Part shown: positions 52,117 through 60,623 of the stretch, one piece after another
Layout of the letters: the number at the start of each line of letters is the position of its first letter
How positions within the stretch are numbered: position 1 is the first letter of the stretch
Source: Niveibacterium terrae
Lineage (GTDB): Bacteria; Pseudomonadota; Gammaproteobacteria; Burkholderiales; Rhodocyclaceae
Direction: 5' to 3'
DNA length: 64,000 bases
NCBI RefSeq assembly: GCF_048213115.1
Contig: NZ_CP172404.1
Coordinates: forward strand, 2,976,001-3,040,000
Made by a program: the position numbers and the translations under genes
The notes under the pieces: generated by a model
Seen by the model: the letters and a program-made list of their open reading frames with translations, nothing else
The model's database searches: none
Told to the model about the DNA's origin: nothing

Positions 52117-54117
52117 ATGAAATTCTCGCTGCCCGTCCCCAACCTGACCGCGCCCCGGCGTCTCGCCGCGCTGTCGCTCGCCTTCACCTTCACCTTCCTC
52201 GCGCTGCTCTGGCTGCTCTACTCGGCGGAGACCCGGGGGCTTTCGCCGCGCGTGATCGGCTACCTCTTCCTGCTCGCACCGCTCGTGATCTGCGCGACGC
52301 TCGGCGCGGTGCTGAGGACGACCGACAGCGGAGTGGATGCGGCGCGCCCGAGGATACCGGCGATCTTCTCGGCGATGGTCAGCGCCGCCCAGTGGATCAG
52401 CGTCGCCGGCCTGTTAGGCCTCGCCGGAGCGCTCTACGCATCGGGCCCGCAAGCTCTGGCCTATCCGCTCGGCTGGATGGCCGGCTACCTGCTGCTCGCC
52501 GTGCTCATCGCCCCCCGGCTTCGCGTCAGCCGCCTGGGCCGCCCCGTCGACTTCCTGTCCGCGCGCTTTGGCGGCCACCTGCCCCGCCTCGCCGGCGTCG
52601 CCGCCGTCGCGCTGACGGCCTTCGTCTATGCACTCGCGCAGATCACAGTGATCGGCCTGATCGTCAGCCATTTCGCGCGGATCCGTTTCGAAGCCGGCGT
52701 CTTCGTCGGGCTCGCCGCGGTGCTGATGCTCTCCTTCATCGGTGAGCTCAGAAAACTCAGCTGGGTCCAGGTGATCCAGTTCCTGTTCCGCGCCCTCGCC
52801 TTCCTGATCCCGGTCATCCTGCTCTGCTGGCAGTTCGCGAACCAGACCCCGTTCGGCACGAACGGCCTCGCGCCGAAGCTCGAATCCGTCGAAGCCCAGC
52901 TCCTCGCCAGCCCGCACGAAGCCGAGGTCAGGGAGCTGCACCTCGCGCGTGCCGAGCAGCTCAGGCAACAGATCGCCGAGCTGCCCGACTCGCTGACCGG
53001 CGCGCGCAGCTTCGCCCGCGCCAAGCTGGACCGGCTGCTCGCAAAACCCAATTCGACCGGAAGCCAGATCGCCGCCGCCCTGAAAGCGCTGCGCGAGCTG
53101 CCGAGGACTCCGGAAGAAGCCAGGCAGCGGTGGAGCGGCATGATGGCCGAGGACATCGAGCTCGCCCGCCCCCCCCGGCCCTTCGCGGCGCTGCCCGATG
53201 GCGCGCAGGACGGCCTTCTGGCGCTAATCGTCGTGCTGATGCTGGGCACGGCCGCGATGCCCCACCTCGTCGAACGGGCGAGCGCGACGCCGCCCGAAGC
53301 CCCGGCCCGCCAGTCCGTGCCCTGGACCCTGCTGTTGATCCTCGTGCTGCTCGCCGCCGCTCCGCTCTGCGCGCTGTTCGCGAAGTGGCTGATCTCGACC
53401 CAGGTCGTCGGCCTCCCCTTCGATCAGCTTCCCGAATGGATCGCGGCCTGGAGCCGCCAGGGCCTGATCCGCATCGACGACATCAATCAGGACGGAATCC
53501 TGCAGCTCGCCGAGCTCTCGCTGAACCCCGACCTCGTCGTGCTGGCCCTGCCCGAGATGGCCGGCCTGCCCTATGTCGCGACCGGCCTGATCGCCAGCGC
53601 CGCGCTGGCCGCGGCGCTGGCGATGGCCGACGCCCGGCTGCAGGCGATCTCCCGCGCGCTGACCGACGAGATCGCCCGGCTCTTCCGCCCCGCCTCGACC
53701 CAGCGCCGCCTGGTCGTCGCCAAGCTGAGCCTGCTGATCGTCGCGCTCGGCGCCGCGGCCCTCGCGACGCAGCGCCCCGAGAGCATCCTGACCACGGTCG
53801 GTTTCGCCTTCGCGCTCGCCGCGGCGGGCCTCTTCCCCGCGCTCGCCCTGGGCCTCTTCTGGCCGCGCGCGAACCGCTGGGGCGCGACGGCGGGCATGCT
53901 GACCGGCCTGGGCCTGACCCTCGTGAACGCGGTCCGAACCCTCCCCTTCTTCGGCGGCTCCCCCGCCAGCGGATGGCTGGGTCTGGGCCCCGTCCCGGGC
54001 GCGCTGATCGGCGTGCTGGCCGGCTTCGTCGTGATCGTCGTCGTCAGCCTGCTGACGCCCCGGCCTACCCCGGACAAAAACTCTTCATCGCCGCGCTTGG
54101 AGAAATCGACGGACTAG
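52117..54117 (+). CDS. Sodium:solute symporter family protein with large EF-hand-containing insert
   Basis: 666 aa, about 13 hydrophobic helices with SSS-type features (VDFLSARFGGHLPRLAGVAA in helix 3-4, ALYALAQITVIGLIV). A soluble segment of about 110 residues (residues 262-375) separates helix groups, as in the VC_2705-type large symporters. A second soluble stretch around 440-470 carries DINQDGILQLAE (residues 455-466), a perfect 12-residue EF-hand loop. Substrate unknown; acetate- or propionate-type transport is common in this family. Start ATG 52117, no strong SD. Ends 24 bp before tRNA-Ser. Confidence 0.8.
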   Translation: MKFSLPVPNLTAPRRLAALSLAFTFTFLALLWLLYSAETRGLSPRVIGYLFLLAPLVICATLGAVLRTTDSGVDAARPRIPAIFSAMVSAAQWISVAGLLGLAGALYASGPQALAYPLGWMAGYLLLAVLIAPRLRVSRLGRPVDFLSARFGGHLPRLAGVAAVALTAFVYALAQITVIGLIVSHFARIRFEAGVFVGLAAVLMLSFIGELRKLSWVQVIQFLFRALAFLIPVILLCWQFANQTPFGTNGLAPKLESVEAQLLASPHEAEVRELHLARAEQLRQQIAELPDSLTGARSFARAKLDRLLAKPNSTGSQIAAALKALRELPRTPEEARQRWSGMMAEDIELARPPRPFAALPDGAQDGLLALIVVLMLGTAAMPHLVERASATPPEAPARQSVPWTLLLILVLLAAAPLCALFAKWLISTQVVGLPFDQLPEWIAAWSRQGLIRIDDINQDGILQLAELSLNPDLVVLALPEMAGLPYVATGLIASAALAAALAMADARLQAISRALTDEIARLFRPASTQRRLVVAKLSLLIVALGAAALATQRPESILTTVGFAFALAAAGLFPALALGLFWPRANRWGATAGMLTGLGLTLVNAVRTLPFFGGSPASGWLGLGPVPGALIGVLAGFVVIVVVSLLTPRPTPDKNSSSPRLEKSTD

Positions 54118-54140
54118 GTTATATTCTCTGGCTCAGCCGC

Positions 54141-54231
54141 GGAGAGATGGATGAGTGGTTTAAGTCGCACGCCTGGAAAGCGTGTTTAGGGTCATGCCCT
54201 AACGGGGGTTCGAATCCCCCTCTCTCCGCCA
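54141..54231 (+). tRNA. tRNA-Ser (anticodon GGA)
   Basis: Acceptor stem GGAGAGA pairs with TCTCTCC (54221-54227), then discriminator G and encoded CCA. Anticodon arm CACGC-CTGGAAA-GCGTG has GGA at 54175-54177. A long variable arm (TTTAGGGTCATGCCCTAA) is typical of class II tRNA-Ser. The 3' end is followed by accessory DNA. Confidence 0.97.
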
Positions 54232-54240
54232 AGAACACCA

Positions 54241-54280
54241 CAAAACCCCCGCATCGCCCTAGGCGATGCGGGGGTTTTGT
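54241..54280 (+). terminator. Terminator behind tRNA-Ser
   Basis: CAAAACCCCCGCATCGCC-CTAG-GCGATGCGGGGGTTTTG, 18-bp stem followed by TTTTGGGG. The hairpin is nearly symmetrical and could also stop minus-strand transcription entering from the accessory region. Confidence 0.9.
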
Positions 54281-54673
54281 TTTGGGGTAACCCCCAGCCT
54301 ACCCCCTCTTCGATTCGCGCTGTCCTATCTCGGCAAACACCGTACCTGTCGTGACCCTCAACCCAATGATGCTCACGAGGGCAGCAACGCCTCGGCAGAG
54401 CGCGAGCAAACCAAAGCCCAAGAAGCCATAAGACGCATCGCCCAGTTGATTGCCGCATGGTTGGCGCTGACCTTCCGCGCGCCTTCACCCCGGAATTCTA
54501 CGTCCGGTCGGCTCGAGCAAGACAATCCATCCACAGACAACACGCTAACCGGCTGCTCAGCAGGGCGAAAGTGATTTTTCACTCACCAGCCAACAGATGC
54601 CGGAGAACATCAGCCGTTCAATCAACGAGCTTGCACTCTCAGCAGCGAAGTCCGGCCCGAGAATCGAAAGGTA
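54281..54673. other. Non-coding junction behind tRNA-Ser with direct-repeat copy
   Basis: About 390 bp between the tRNA terminator and the 667-aa gene. Positions 54363-54639 are the first copy of the large direct repeat. No gene is accepted; the peptide LSCSSRPDVE that appears in a minus-strand frame here also appears in the second copy and reflects the repeat, not a gene. Confidence 0.6.
54363..54639. repeat. Imperfect direct repeat, left copy
   Basis: About 277 bp, similar over most of its length to 57136-57413. Shared blocks include CTACGTCCGGTCGGCTCGAG, AAGACAATCC, GTGATTTTTCACTCAC and AACATCA-CCGTTCAA, ending TTGCACTCT. The two copies bracket the two-gene module at 54674-56886. Confidence 0.85.
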
Positions 54674-56677
54674 TCAATTTTCTGATTTTTGGAACACGCC
54701 ACCTTCCTGAGGTAGACCTGCAAAACGCATGTCTGAATTATGGAATAGGTCGTCCTCCCGAGGAAGAGCAGCAAGGCGCGATTCCAGTCCGCTGAGCTCG
54801 TCAAGCTCGCAGGGCTTGGGCGTTGCATCCAGGTAGGATCTTACGGCTGCGAGCCAAAAGTCCGGAAAGCGCAGATCTATCCTATACGGGGCAATTCTCA
54901 AGTCCTCTGGCTCGTCCACATCGCCCAGGCGCCATGAGTACACATCAACATCTTCGAACTCTGCCATCAACGCTTCGCAGTCGCGCAAGACAGAACCGTC
55001 AATACCTTCAACACCTGCCTGCATGCCACCCAAGGTGGCAAGCACTTTCAGATATTGCCAGTAGGGCCGACTGCGAAGTGGCCACCACAGACCGTCGTGG
55101 TCAGGGTGGTCCATTCCGTCTCGGTCACAGTCGAGGTAGCCACTCTTCACCGTTGCTAAGTCGTTGGCCCGTTGCGCTACCTCTATGCAATTTTTGTATT
55201 CTCGTCTTACCCAGAAGTGATGAAAAAGCAATCCAAACTGCCGAAGGCACTTAAAGTCAAGGGTCGCCTGGTACTCGTTTACAGCTTTGTTGCGCCCGTT
55301 TTCGAGCATAGCGATATGCGCATCCAGCCCGTTGTTGCGAACAGAGTGTGCTACCAATAAGCGCTCAACCTCCGGATTCGCAGGGCTAGCCTCAATGAGA
55401 GGATTCACTCCGGGGCCATTGAGTAGCTCGTTTAGCCGGGACCAGTGTGCCCCCTCGCCTCCGAGAGCCAGCGCCCAACGCAAGTGGAAAAGTTTGAAGT
55501 TCCGCCCGTGGTGATTCCGGTCGAGCCTAGACAGGGGCTGATTCAGCGGGTTATCCCATTCATCAAGCATAAGCCTGAGCGCTGCTGTTTCCTTGTCATT
55601 GAGCGGAGAGTCCCTGGAAGGGGAGACGTTGCCGATCAGACGCGTTGCGGAGCCCCTGCCCGCCAGCACATTTTGCAACTCGGCATCCAAGCCGTTGCGG
55701 GCATAGCAATGCGGGAAGTCGCAGCCGCAGACCTTTGTGAAGACCGCGTCAATAAACTGATCTCGGACCAAGCGCCATTCGCGACCATGCTCATAAGCGG
55801 CACTGCGTGGCGCTGCGCGCGGCCAGTTCAACAGCGCGTTGGGCAGAATCTCCATCAGAAGCTCATCCTGCCTACGGGCAATTTCCAAGAACTCATTTCT
55901 ACGTTCTGCCACCCAGTGCTCGTGGCCAGTTAGCGGCAAGCCAATCTCGTCTGCCTCGATCTGATATGACTGCACATGTTGCAGCGCTTCGTTGCGGAGC
56001 CGTAATGCGGCCATCACGCGGATAAACCAGGCGTGCGCATTCTGCGGCTCTAATGCGATAGCTTCTTCTGCCTTCGTTGCCGCTCTAGCCAGGTCGCCAA
56101 GCGTGAAGTAGGCGTCAGCCTGATCCACAAGGTCACTGGCACTCGCGCCGCCGATACGCCCCTTAGCCTCACTCCGCTCGAGCTGCTGGACAGCGCGCAG
56201 GGCGAATGGACTGTTGTGCGCTACCCCCGTTTGCGGGTCGGGCGACTTGATGTACTCGTGCAGTCGCACAGTGCGTAAGTCGGGCCTTTCCTCATGCAAC
56301 AGTACAGATCGCAGCTGCTTCATCCGCAGCACCCAGTAGCCATAGGCCTCGTAACGCCGGTTCAAATCCCCCTCAGCGGATGTCAGCGACTCGGAAAGCT
56401 CCGGGCCTTCCACCTCGCCCCTCAAGATCCGCGCAACAAGCTGAGTGTCGCCAGCAAAGACGATGTCCAGGCTGAGCACATTGAGTACCAGCGCATCGGT
56501 TTTTCCCGCCTCCAGCCGCCCGAGCTCCTTTGGCGGTCTCGATCGTCCGCCTTGGAACAGGCCATCAACGTACAGATATTTGTTCAAACAGCTGCGCAGA
56601 TGCTCCGGGCACGGAGTTTGGCCGGTCAGCCTCTCGATCGTAGCCACTACGCCGTTGGGCTTCTTCTTGTTTCCCAT
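54674..56677 (-). CDS. Unrecognised large protein with TPR-type helices (accessory)
   Basis: 667 aa from ATG 56677; the frame extends 14 codons upstream without family sequence. I do not recognise the family. Around residues 175-230 it reads GGASASDLVDQADAYFTLGDLARAATKAEEAIALEPQNA, a TPR-like helical pair. No membrane helix, nuclease or NTPase motif was seen. The gene ends 35 bp from the repeat boundary at 54639. The upstream 50-codon gene (56734-56886) lies 57 bp away on the same strand. Together with the adjacent type I R-M operon and tRNA-Ser it is accessory DNA; a defence role can be proposed only by location. Confidence 0.7.
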   Translation of the reverse strand: MGNKKKPNGVVATIERLTGQTPCPEHLRSCLNKYLYVDGLFQGGRSRPPKELGRLEAGKTDALVLNVLSLDIVFAGDTQLVARILRGEVEGPELSESLTSAEGDLNRRYEAYGYWVLRMKQLRSVLLHEERPDLRTVRLHEYIKSPDPQTGVAHNSPFALRAVQQLERSEAKGRIGGASASDLVDQADAYFTLGDLARAATKAEEAIALEPQNAHAWFIRVMAALRLRNEALQHVQSYQIEADEIGLPLTGHEHWVAERRNEFLEIARRQDELLMEILPNALLNWPRAAPRSAAYEHGREWRLVRDQFIDAVFTKVCGCDFPHCYARNGLDAELQNVLAGRGSATRLIGNVSPSRDSPLNDKETAALRLMLDEWDNPLNQPLSRLDRNHHGRNFKLFHLRWALALGGEGAHWSRLNELLNGPGVNPLIEASPANPEVERLLVAHSVRNNGLDAHIAMLENGRNKAVNEYQATLDFKCLRQFGLLFHHFWVRREYKNCIEVAQRANDLATVKSGYLDCDRDGMDHPDHDGLWWPLRSRPYWQYLKVLATLGGMQAGVEGIDGSVLRDCEALMAEFEDVDVYSWRLGDVDEPEDLRIAPYRIDLRFPDFWLAAVRSYLDATPKPCELDELSGLESRLAALPREDDLFHNSDMRFAGLPQEGGVFQKSEN

Positions 56678-56733
56678 GGTCTTTCCAGATATGAAGCGGG
56701 GGCGGATCAGCGCCCCCACAATCAGGGCTTGCC

Positions 56734-56886
56734 TCAGGGCGCCTTGGGGGATTTTTGCTCGGACCGCTTCTGGTATTCGGCGTTGTTCGGATTGAGCTGG
56801 TTAGTGCGGTTATCCTGCACCTTCTGGTGGGCAGGGTTGTTCGGGTTCTTCTGATTGGAGTTGTGGCTTGCTTCGTTGCGCTTCAT
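56734..56886 (-). CDS. Small Asn/Gln-rich protein
   Basis: 50 aa from ATG 56886 with GGAG 7 nt upstream. Very polar, with a repeated motif NPNNPAHQK and NPNNAEYQK, and no hydrophobic stretch. Similar NPNN-type small proteins exist in databases, to my recollection, without assigned function. It may be co-transcribed with the 667-aa gene downstream and could be its antitoxin, adaptor or an independent stress protein; the sequence does not decide. The longer frame starts upstream of a poor ribosome-binding site. Confidence 0.6.
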   Translation of the reverse strand: MKRNEASHNSNQKNPNNPAHQKVQDNRTNQLNPNNAEYQKRSEQKSPKAP

Positions 56887-57392
56887 GTCAGTCTCCGGAC
56901 TGGTGTTGAAAACCACGAGTCTGAAGATGTGACGATCACAAAAAAGGGGCATCAAGCCCCCTTACGACGGCCCCCCTCACACCGTCAAGAGGGGGCTCCG
57001 CCAGACTTCCGCCAAATAACGCCGGCGGAGCTCGCAACCAGGCTTCCGCATCGCCAATTGCGATGGCAAGGCTTTGGCGGCCAACCATACGGACAGCGCT
57101 CACCAAGAGCGTTGCGGCTAACGCGATGAACCACCAATCCGATGATGCTCCCGAGGCCACCGCACCCCGACAGCGGGCGAGCAAACCGCGGGGGCAAGAA
57201 GCCATAAGAGGCTCAGTGCGGAGGCTTACCACATGGTTGGCACTGCCCTTCCGCGCGCCTTCACGCCAGAGTTCTACGTCCGGTCGGCTCGAGCAAGACA
57301 ATCCGCCCACAGCAACACGCAAACCGGCTGTTCAGCAAGGCGAAGGTGATTTTTCACTCACCGACCAACTGACGCTGGCGAACATCAACCGT
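56887..57392. other. Non-coding region with hairpins and direct-repeat copy
   Basis: About 505 bp between the small gene and the remnant. It contains a terminator (56940-56961), a run of GC hairpins (56955-57000) and most of the right direct-repeat copy (from 57136). Open frames on the minus strand (to 128 aa) are translations of the repeat and are not accepted. Confidence 0.6.
56940..56961 (-). terminator. Rho-independent terminator, minus strand
   Basis: GGGGC-TTGAT-GCCCC followed by TTTTTTG on the minus strand, downstream of the repeat and the remnant. Probably ends transcripts coming from the hsd operon before the 50-aa gene. Confidence 0.8.
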
Positions 57393-57413
57393 TCAAACAA
57401 CGGGTTGCACTCT
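57136..57413. repeat. Imperfect direct repeat, right copy
   Basis: About 278 bp, the partner of 54363-54639, with the same ending TTGCACTCT. Its right end cuts into the remnant reading frame at 57393-57533. A short palindrome CGTT-GTTTG-AACG in the minus strand near the end is also present in the left copy (CGTT-GATTG-AACG). Confidence 0.85.
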
Positions 57414-57533
57414 AGGCTGCGCAGTTCTGGGTAATGTGATACTTGCATGCGAGGTAAACTGCCCGGCAGTAAGCTTCTCGTCTGGCCGACCCTTTAGGCA
57501 GTCGACAATCACTTTCACCAAATTCAGCTTCAT
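57393..57533 (-). pseudogene. Truncated remnant of a restriction-associated winged-helix gene (COG2958-like)
   Basis: A 46-codon frame whose first 26 codons read MKLNLVKVIVDCLKGRPDEK then LTAGQF. To my recollection this matches the N-terminus of COG2958-like proteins found beside restriction-modification genes, which continue with an AREIAEW-type helix. Here the match stops near codon 26 and the sequence runs into the direct repeat, with a stop at 57393. The frame starts 22 bp past the hsdR stop. An overlapping 45-codon frame (57412-57549) looks less convincing. Confidence 0.5.
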
Positions 57534-57554
57534 CGCCATATCTTTCCATCAATG

Positions 57555-60500
57555 TCACAGCCCCGCGCCAGCTTGCGGTGGCGCCTTTGGCGGTATCGCA
57601 CCGGGATGATACGTCGAGTCGAAAACCATATCGGTCAGCCACCGTTTGAAGCTGGGGTTGTCGCTGAACTGCTTGAACAGCTCTGTGTGATCGGAGAGAA
57701 GCTCCAGCACGACGCGGTTAAGTGCCTTGTCGTGTTCCAGCTTGGCGTTCTGCTTGTCGGAGTTGGCCTGTGCGTTCAGGTAGGCCTTGTCCTGCGCCAC
57801 ACGCGCAGGAATTTCCTCTGTTATGACCTTGCGAATCTTGTCGCCATCCTTCCACTCGACGTTGCCAAACATGTCGTTGAAGGCTCTGATGATGTTCGAC
57901 AGCTTGTCGATTTCCGGCGTACCACCACCGCCACCACCACCGGGCGGCGGTGATTCGATGAGGGCATCAGCATCATCCATCGACATCTTCAGTGACGCTT
58001 GCGCCTCGACCCGATAGCTGTCCATGTCGATGGATTCCAGCACCCCCTTGGAGAGGTCTTCTTCCTTCGGAGCAGGGAGCTTCGGGATCAGGAAGTTCAA
58101 GAAGATGGCCAGTTTTTCCCACGCTGGGTGGCCGTAAGTCAGGATCGCGGCAAGGAAGCCGTAGCTGCGCACGAAGGCCTTGGCCTTGCCCTTGAATTCG
58201 ACTTGGTCGTCTTCGCTCAGGTTGTCGATGTACTCGGCAACACAGACATCCAGGGTGGGGTCGAGCTTGTCCCGGTCTGCACCGGTGACGTAGAGCGCGA
58301 CCAAGTCCTCAACCTGCTGCCAGCTGTACACCTGCTTCGCGTCGAGATCGTTCTTCAGGTCATGCAGCTTGTTGGGGTCGGTTTCGCCGGTTTGAATCGT
58401 GGCGCGGTAGTAGTCCTGAAAAGCCGCCCTCACCGCTTCGGCGTTGTCGGCAAAATCCAGAACGAAGGTATCGCGCTTCTGCGGGTGGGCGCGGTTCAGC
58501 CTGGAGAGCGTTTGCACCGCCAGTACGCCCGCCAACGGCTTGTCCACATACATCGTGTGCAGCAGCGGCTCGTCAAAGCCGGTAACGAACTTGTTGGCAA
58601 CAATCAGGAAGCGATACGGGTCTTGCTTGAGCTTGCTTGGTATGTCCTTGCTCGGGAAGTCGTTCAGATCGGCCTCGGTTTTCTTCACCCCACCGATTTC
58701 GAAGTCGCCGGAGTACGCCACAATGGCCTTGAATGGGCTTTTGATCGTGTTGAGGTAATCCGTCACCTCGCGGTAGTAGTCGATGGCTCGTGCGATGCCG
58801 TTACAGACGATCATTGCCCGCGCCTTGCCGCCGATCTTCTGTTTGCCGGCCACCTGCGCCACGAAGTGATCGACCATGATCTCGGCCTTCTTGCGGATGG
58901 CCTTATCGTGGGACTCGACGTAATGGCGAATCTTCTTCAGCGCCTTGACCTTGTCGAAGTCGGGATCGTCCTCGACCGTCTTGGCTACGTGGTAGAAGCT
59001 GTCCACCGACGTATAGTTCTCAATCACGTCGAGGATGAAACCCTCCTGGATCGCCTGCTTGGTCGTGTAGCTCAGATCCTCCGGGGAGCGGTAGCGAACT
59101 TCACCGCCCTCCATATAGCGCTCGCCGAACAACTCCAGCGTCCTGTTTTTCGGTGTGGCGGTGAACGCGAAGTAGCTGGCGTTCTGCAGCATTTTGCGCG
59201 ACTCAATCAGCTTGTTGACAGCGTCCTCGACTGACTCCTCGTCGTCCTCATCGTCACCGGCAGCGCCTCCATTTGTTCCAGATAGGGCCATGTGCATCTT
59301 GGCCGTGGTTTTACCACCCTGGCTCGAATGCGCCTCGTCGATCAGCAGCGCGAACTTCTTGGTGCCTAGGTCACTCAGCTCATCGAGGATGAAAGGGAAC
59401 TTCTGAACCGTCGTCACGATGATCTTTTTGCCCTTGCGCAAAAAGGTGCGCAGCTCGGCGGCATCCTCGGAATGGCCGAAGATCGATGCAACATGATCGT
59501 AGCTTTTGATGGTGCGGGCGATCTGGGTGTCCAGCGCACGCCGGTCGGTGATGACGATGACCGAATCGAACTGAGCCAGCATCGCATCAGCGGCGGTCTT
59601 GAGTTCGACTAGCTGGTGGGCCAACCAAGCGATGGTGTTGCTCTTGCCACTCCCCGCCGAGTGCTGGATCAGGTAGCACTTGCCGACTCCATCCTTGCGG
59701 GAGCGGCGCAGCAAGGCGCGAACGGTACGCAGCTGATGAAAACGCGGAAATACCTGCTTGCGCCGCTTCTTCCCCTTTTCGTCTTCTTCTTCGATCACCT
59801 GCGTGAAGTTCTCGATGATGTTGGCCAGCGAGTCCTTCTGAAGCACCTGCTTCCATAGGTAGTCGGTCTTCAAGCCGTGCGGGTTGGGCGGATTGCCCGA
59901 GCCACTGTTCCAGCCCTGGTTGAGCGGCAGGAACCACGAAGTCTTGCCGGTCAGGTGCGGACAGAACCGCACCTCGGTATCGTCCACGGCCATGTGCGCC
60001 ACGCAGCGCCCGAGCTGAAACAGCAACTCGTTCGGATTGCGGTCGGTCTGGTACTGGGCGATGGCGTCGGCCACGGTCTGCTTGGTCAGCGAATTCTTCA
60101 ATTCGAAGGTCAGTACCGGCAGGCCGTTGATGAAGATCACCATGTCCAGCGAACGCTGCGACTCGTCGTTGCTGTAGCGCAGCTGCCGGGTGACACTAAA
60201 GATGTTCCTAGAGAAGTTGTCCGCAGCGCTGCCGTTGCCCGGGGTCGGCAGCAGCTTGTACAGGTCGACGTGCGCTGGGCCATGGCTGACTCCCTTGCGC
60301 AGCACATCCACCACGCCGCGCTTGGCGATCTCACCCTGGATGCGGTGCAGGAACTGCGTGCGCTTGGTGCCTTCGCTCGCGAGCTCCAACGCAGCGACGA
60401 CCTTGGGCTGCGTGGCCTGCAGAAACGCCAGCAACTGCACCACATCCAACGCCACGTCGCGGTTGTAGTCGGCGGCACGGCCCAGCACATAGCCGCCTGG

Positions 60501-60623
60501 CGCGTACACGGTTTCTGGCTCAAACACGGCATTTGCCGACTCCGGCGGATGCTCGCTGATACCTGCCAGATGACGCACTATCAACTGTTCCAATGCCTTT
60601 TCACTGGTGTCAGTCGTCGCCAT
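57555..60623 (-). CDS. hsdR: Type I restriction enzyme, R (endonuclease/translocase) subunit
   Basis: 1022 aa from ATG 60623. N-terminal nuclease domain with VIFINGLPVLTFELKNSLTK, the PD-ExK-type catalytic site near residue 180. SF2 helicase: Walker A QHSAGSGKSNTIAW, DEAH box ALLIDEAHSSQGG and motif VI in LSRLNRAHPQKRDT. A run of seven Gly occurs near residue 893 (PPPGGGGGGGTPEI). Overlaps the hsdS stop by 14 bp. Downstream is a truncated remnant (57393-57533). Confidence 0.95.
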   Translation of the reverse strand: MATTDTSEKALEQLIVRHLAGISEHPPESANAVFEPETVYAPGGYVLGRAADYNRDVALDVVQLLAFLQATQPKVVAALELASEGTKRTQFLHRIQGEIAKRGVVDVLRKGVSHGPAHVDLYKLLPTPGNGSAADNFSRNIFSVTRQLRYSNDESQRSLDMVIFINGLPVLTFELKNSLTKQTVADAIAQYQTDRNPNELLFQLGRCVAHMAVDDTEVRFCPHLTGKTSWFLPLNQGWNSGSGNPPNPHGLKTDYLWKQVLQKDSLANIIENFTQVIEEEDEKGKKRRKQVFPRFHQLRTVRALLRRSRKDGVGKCYLIQHSAGSGKSNTIAWLAHQLVELKTAADAMLAQFDSVIVITDRRALDTQIARTIKSYDHVASIFGHSEDAAELRTFLRKGKKIIVTTVQKFPFILDELSDLGTKKFALLIDEAHSSQGGKTTAKMHMALSGTNGGAAGDDEDDEESVEDAVNKLIESRKMLQNASYFAFTATPKNRTLELFGERYMEGGEVRYRSPEDLSYTTKQAIQEGFILDVIENYTSVDSFYHVAKTVEDDPDFDKVKALKKIRHYVESHDKAIRKKAEIMVDHFVAQVAGKQKIGGKARAMIVCNGIARAIDYYREVTDYLNTIKSPFKAIVAYSGDFEIGGVKKTEADLNDFPSKDIPSKLKQDPYRFLIVANKFVTGFDEPLLHTMYVDKPLAGVLAVQTLSRLNRAHPQKRDTFVLDFADNAEAVRAAFQDYYRATIQTGETDPNKLHDLKNDLDAKQVYSWQQVEDLVALYVTGADRDKLDPTLDVCVAEYIDNLSEDDQVEFKGKAKAFVRSYGFLAAILTYGHPAWEKLAIFLNFLIPKLPAPKEEDLSKGVLESIDMDSYRVEAQASLKMSMDDADALIESPPPGGGGGGGTPEIDKLSNIIRAFNDMFGNVEWKDGDKIRKVITEEIPARVAQDKAYLNAQANSDKQNAKLEHDKALNRVVLELLSDHTELFKQFSDNPSFKRWLTDMVFDSTYHPGAIPPKAPPQAGAGL

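Noticed and set aside
51767..52193. Minus-strand open frames of 67-135 codons before the symporter
   Set aside because: Gly/Arg-rich, antisense to the symporter start, without recognisable ribosome-binding site.
54373..54582. 69-codon frame with SCSSRPDVE downstream of tRNA-Ser
   Set aside because: The same peptide occurs in the right repeat copy in a different context, so it reflects the repeat.
54363..54639. Integron attC site
   Set aside because: Length of about 277 bp and lack of the GTTRRRY/RYYYAAC pairs at both ends; no intI in the window.
57412..57549. 45-codon frame just past hsdR
   Set aside because: Overlaps the remnant frame and has a weaker start; the COG2958-like N-terminus in the other frame is more convincing.
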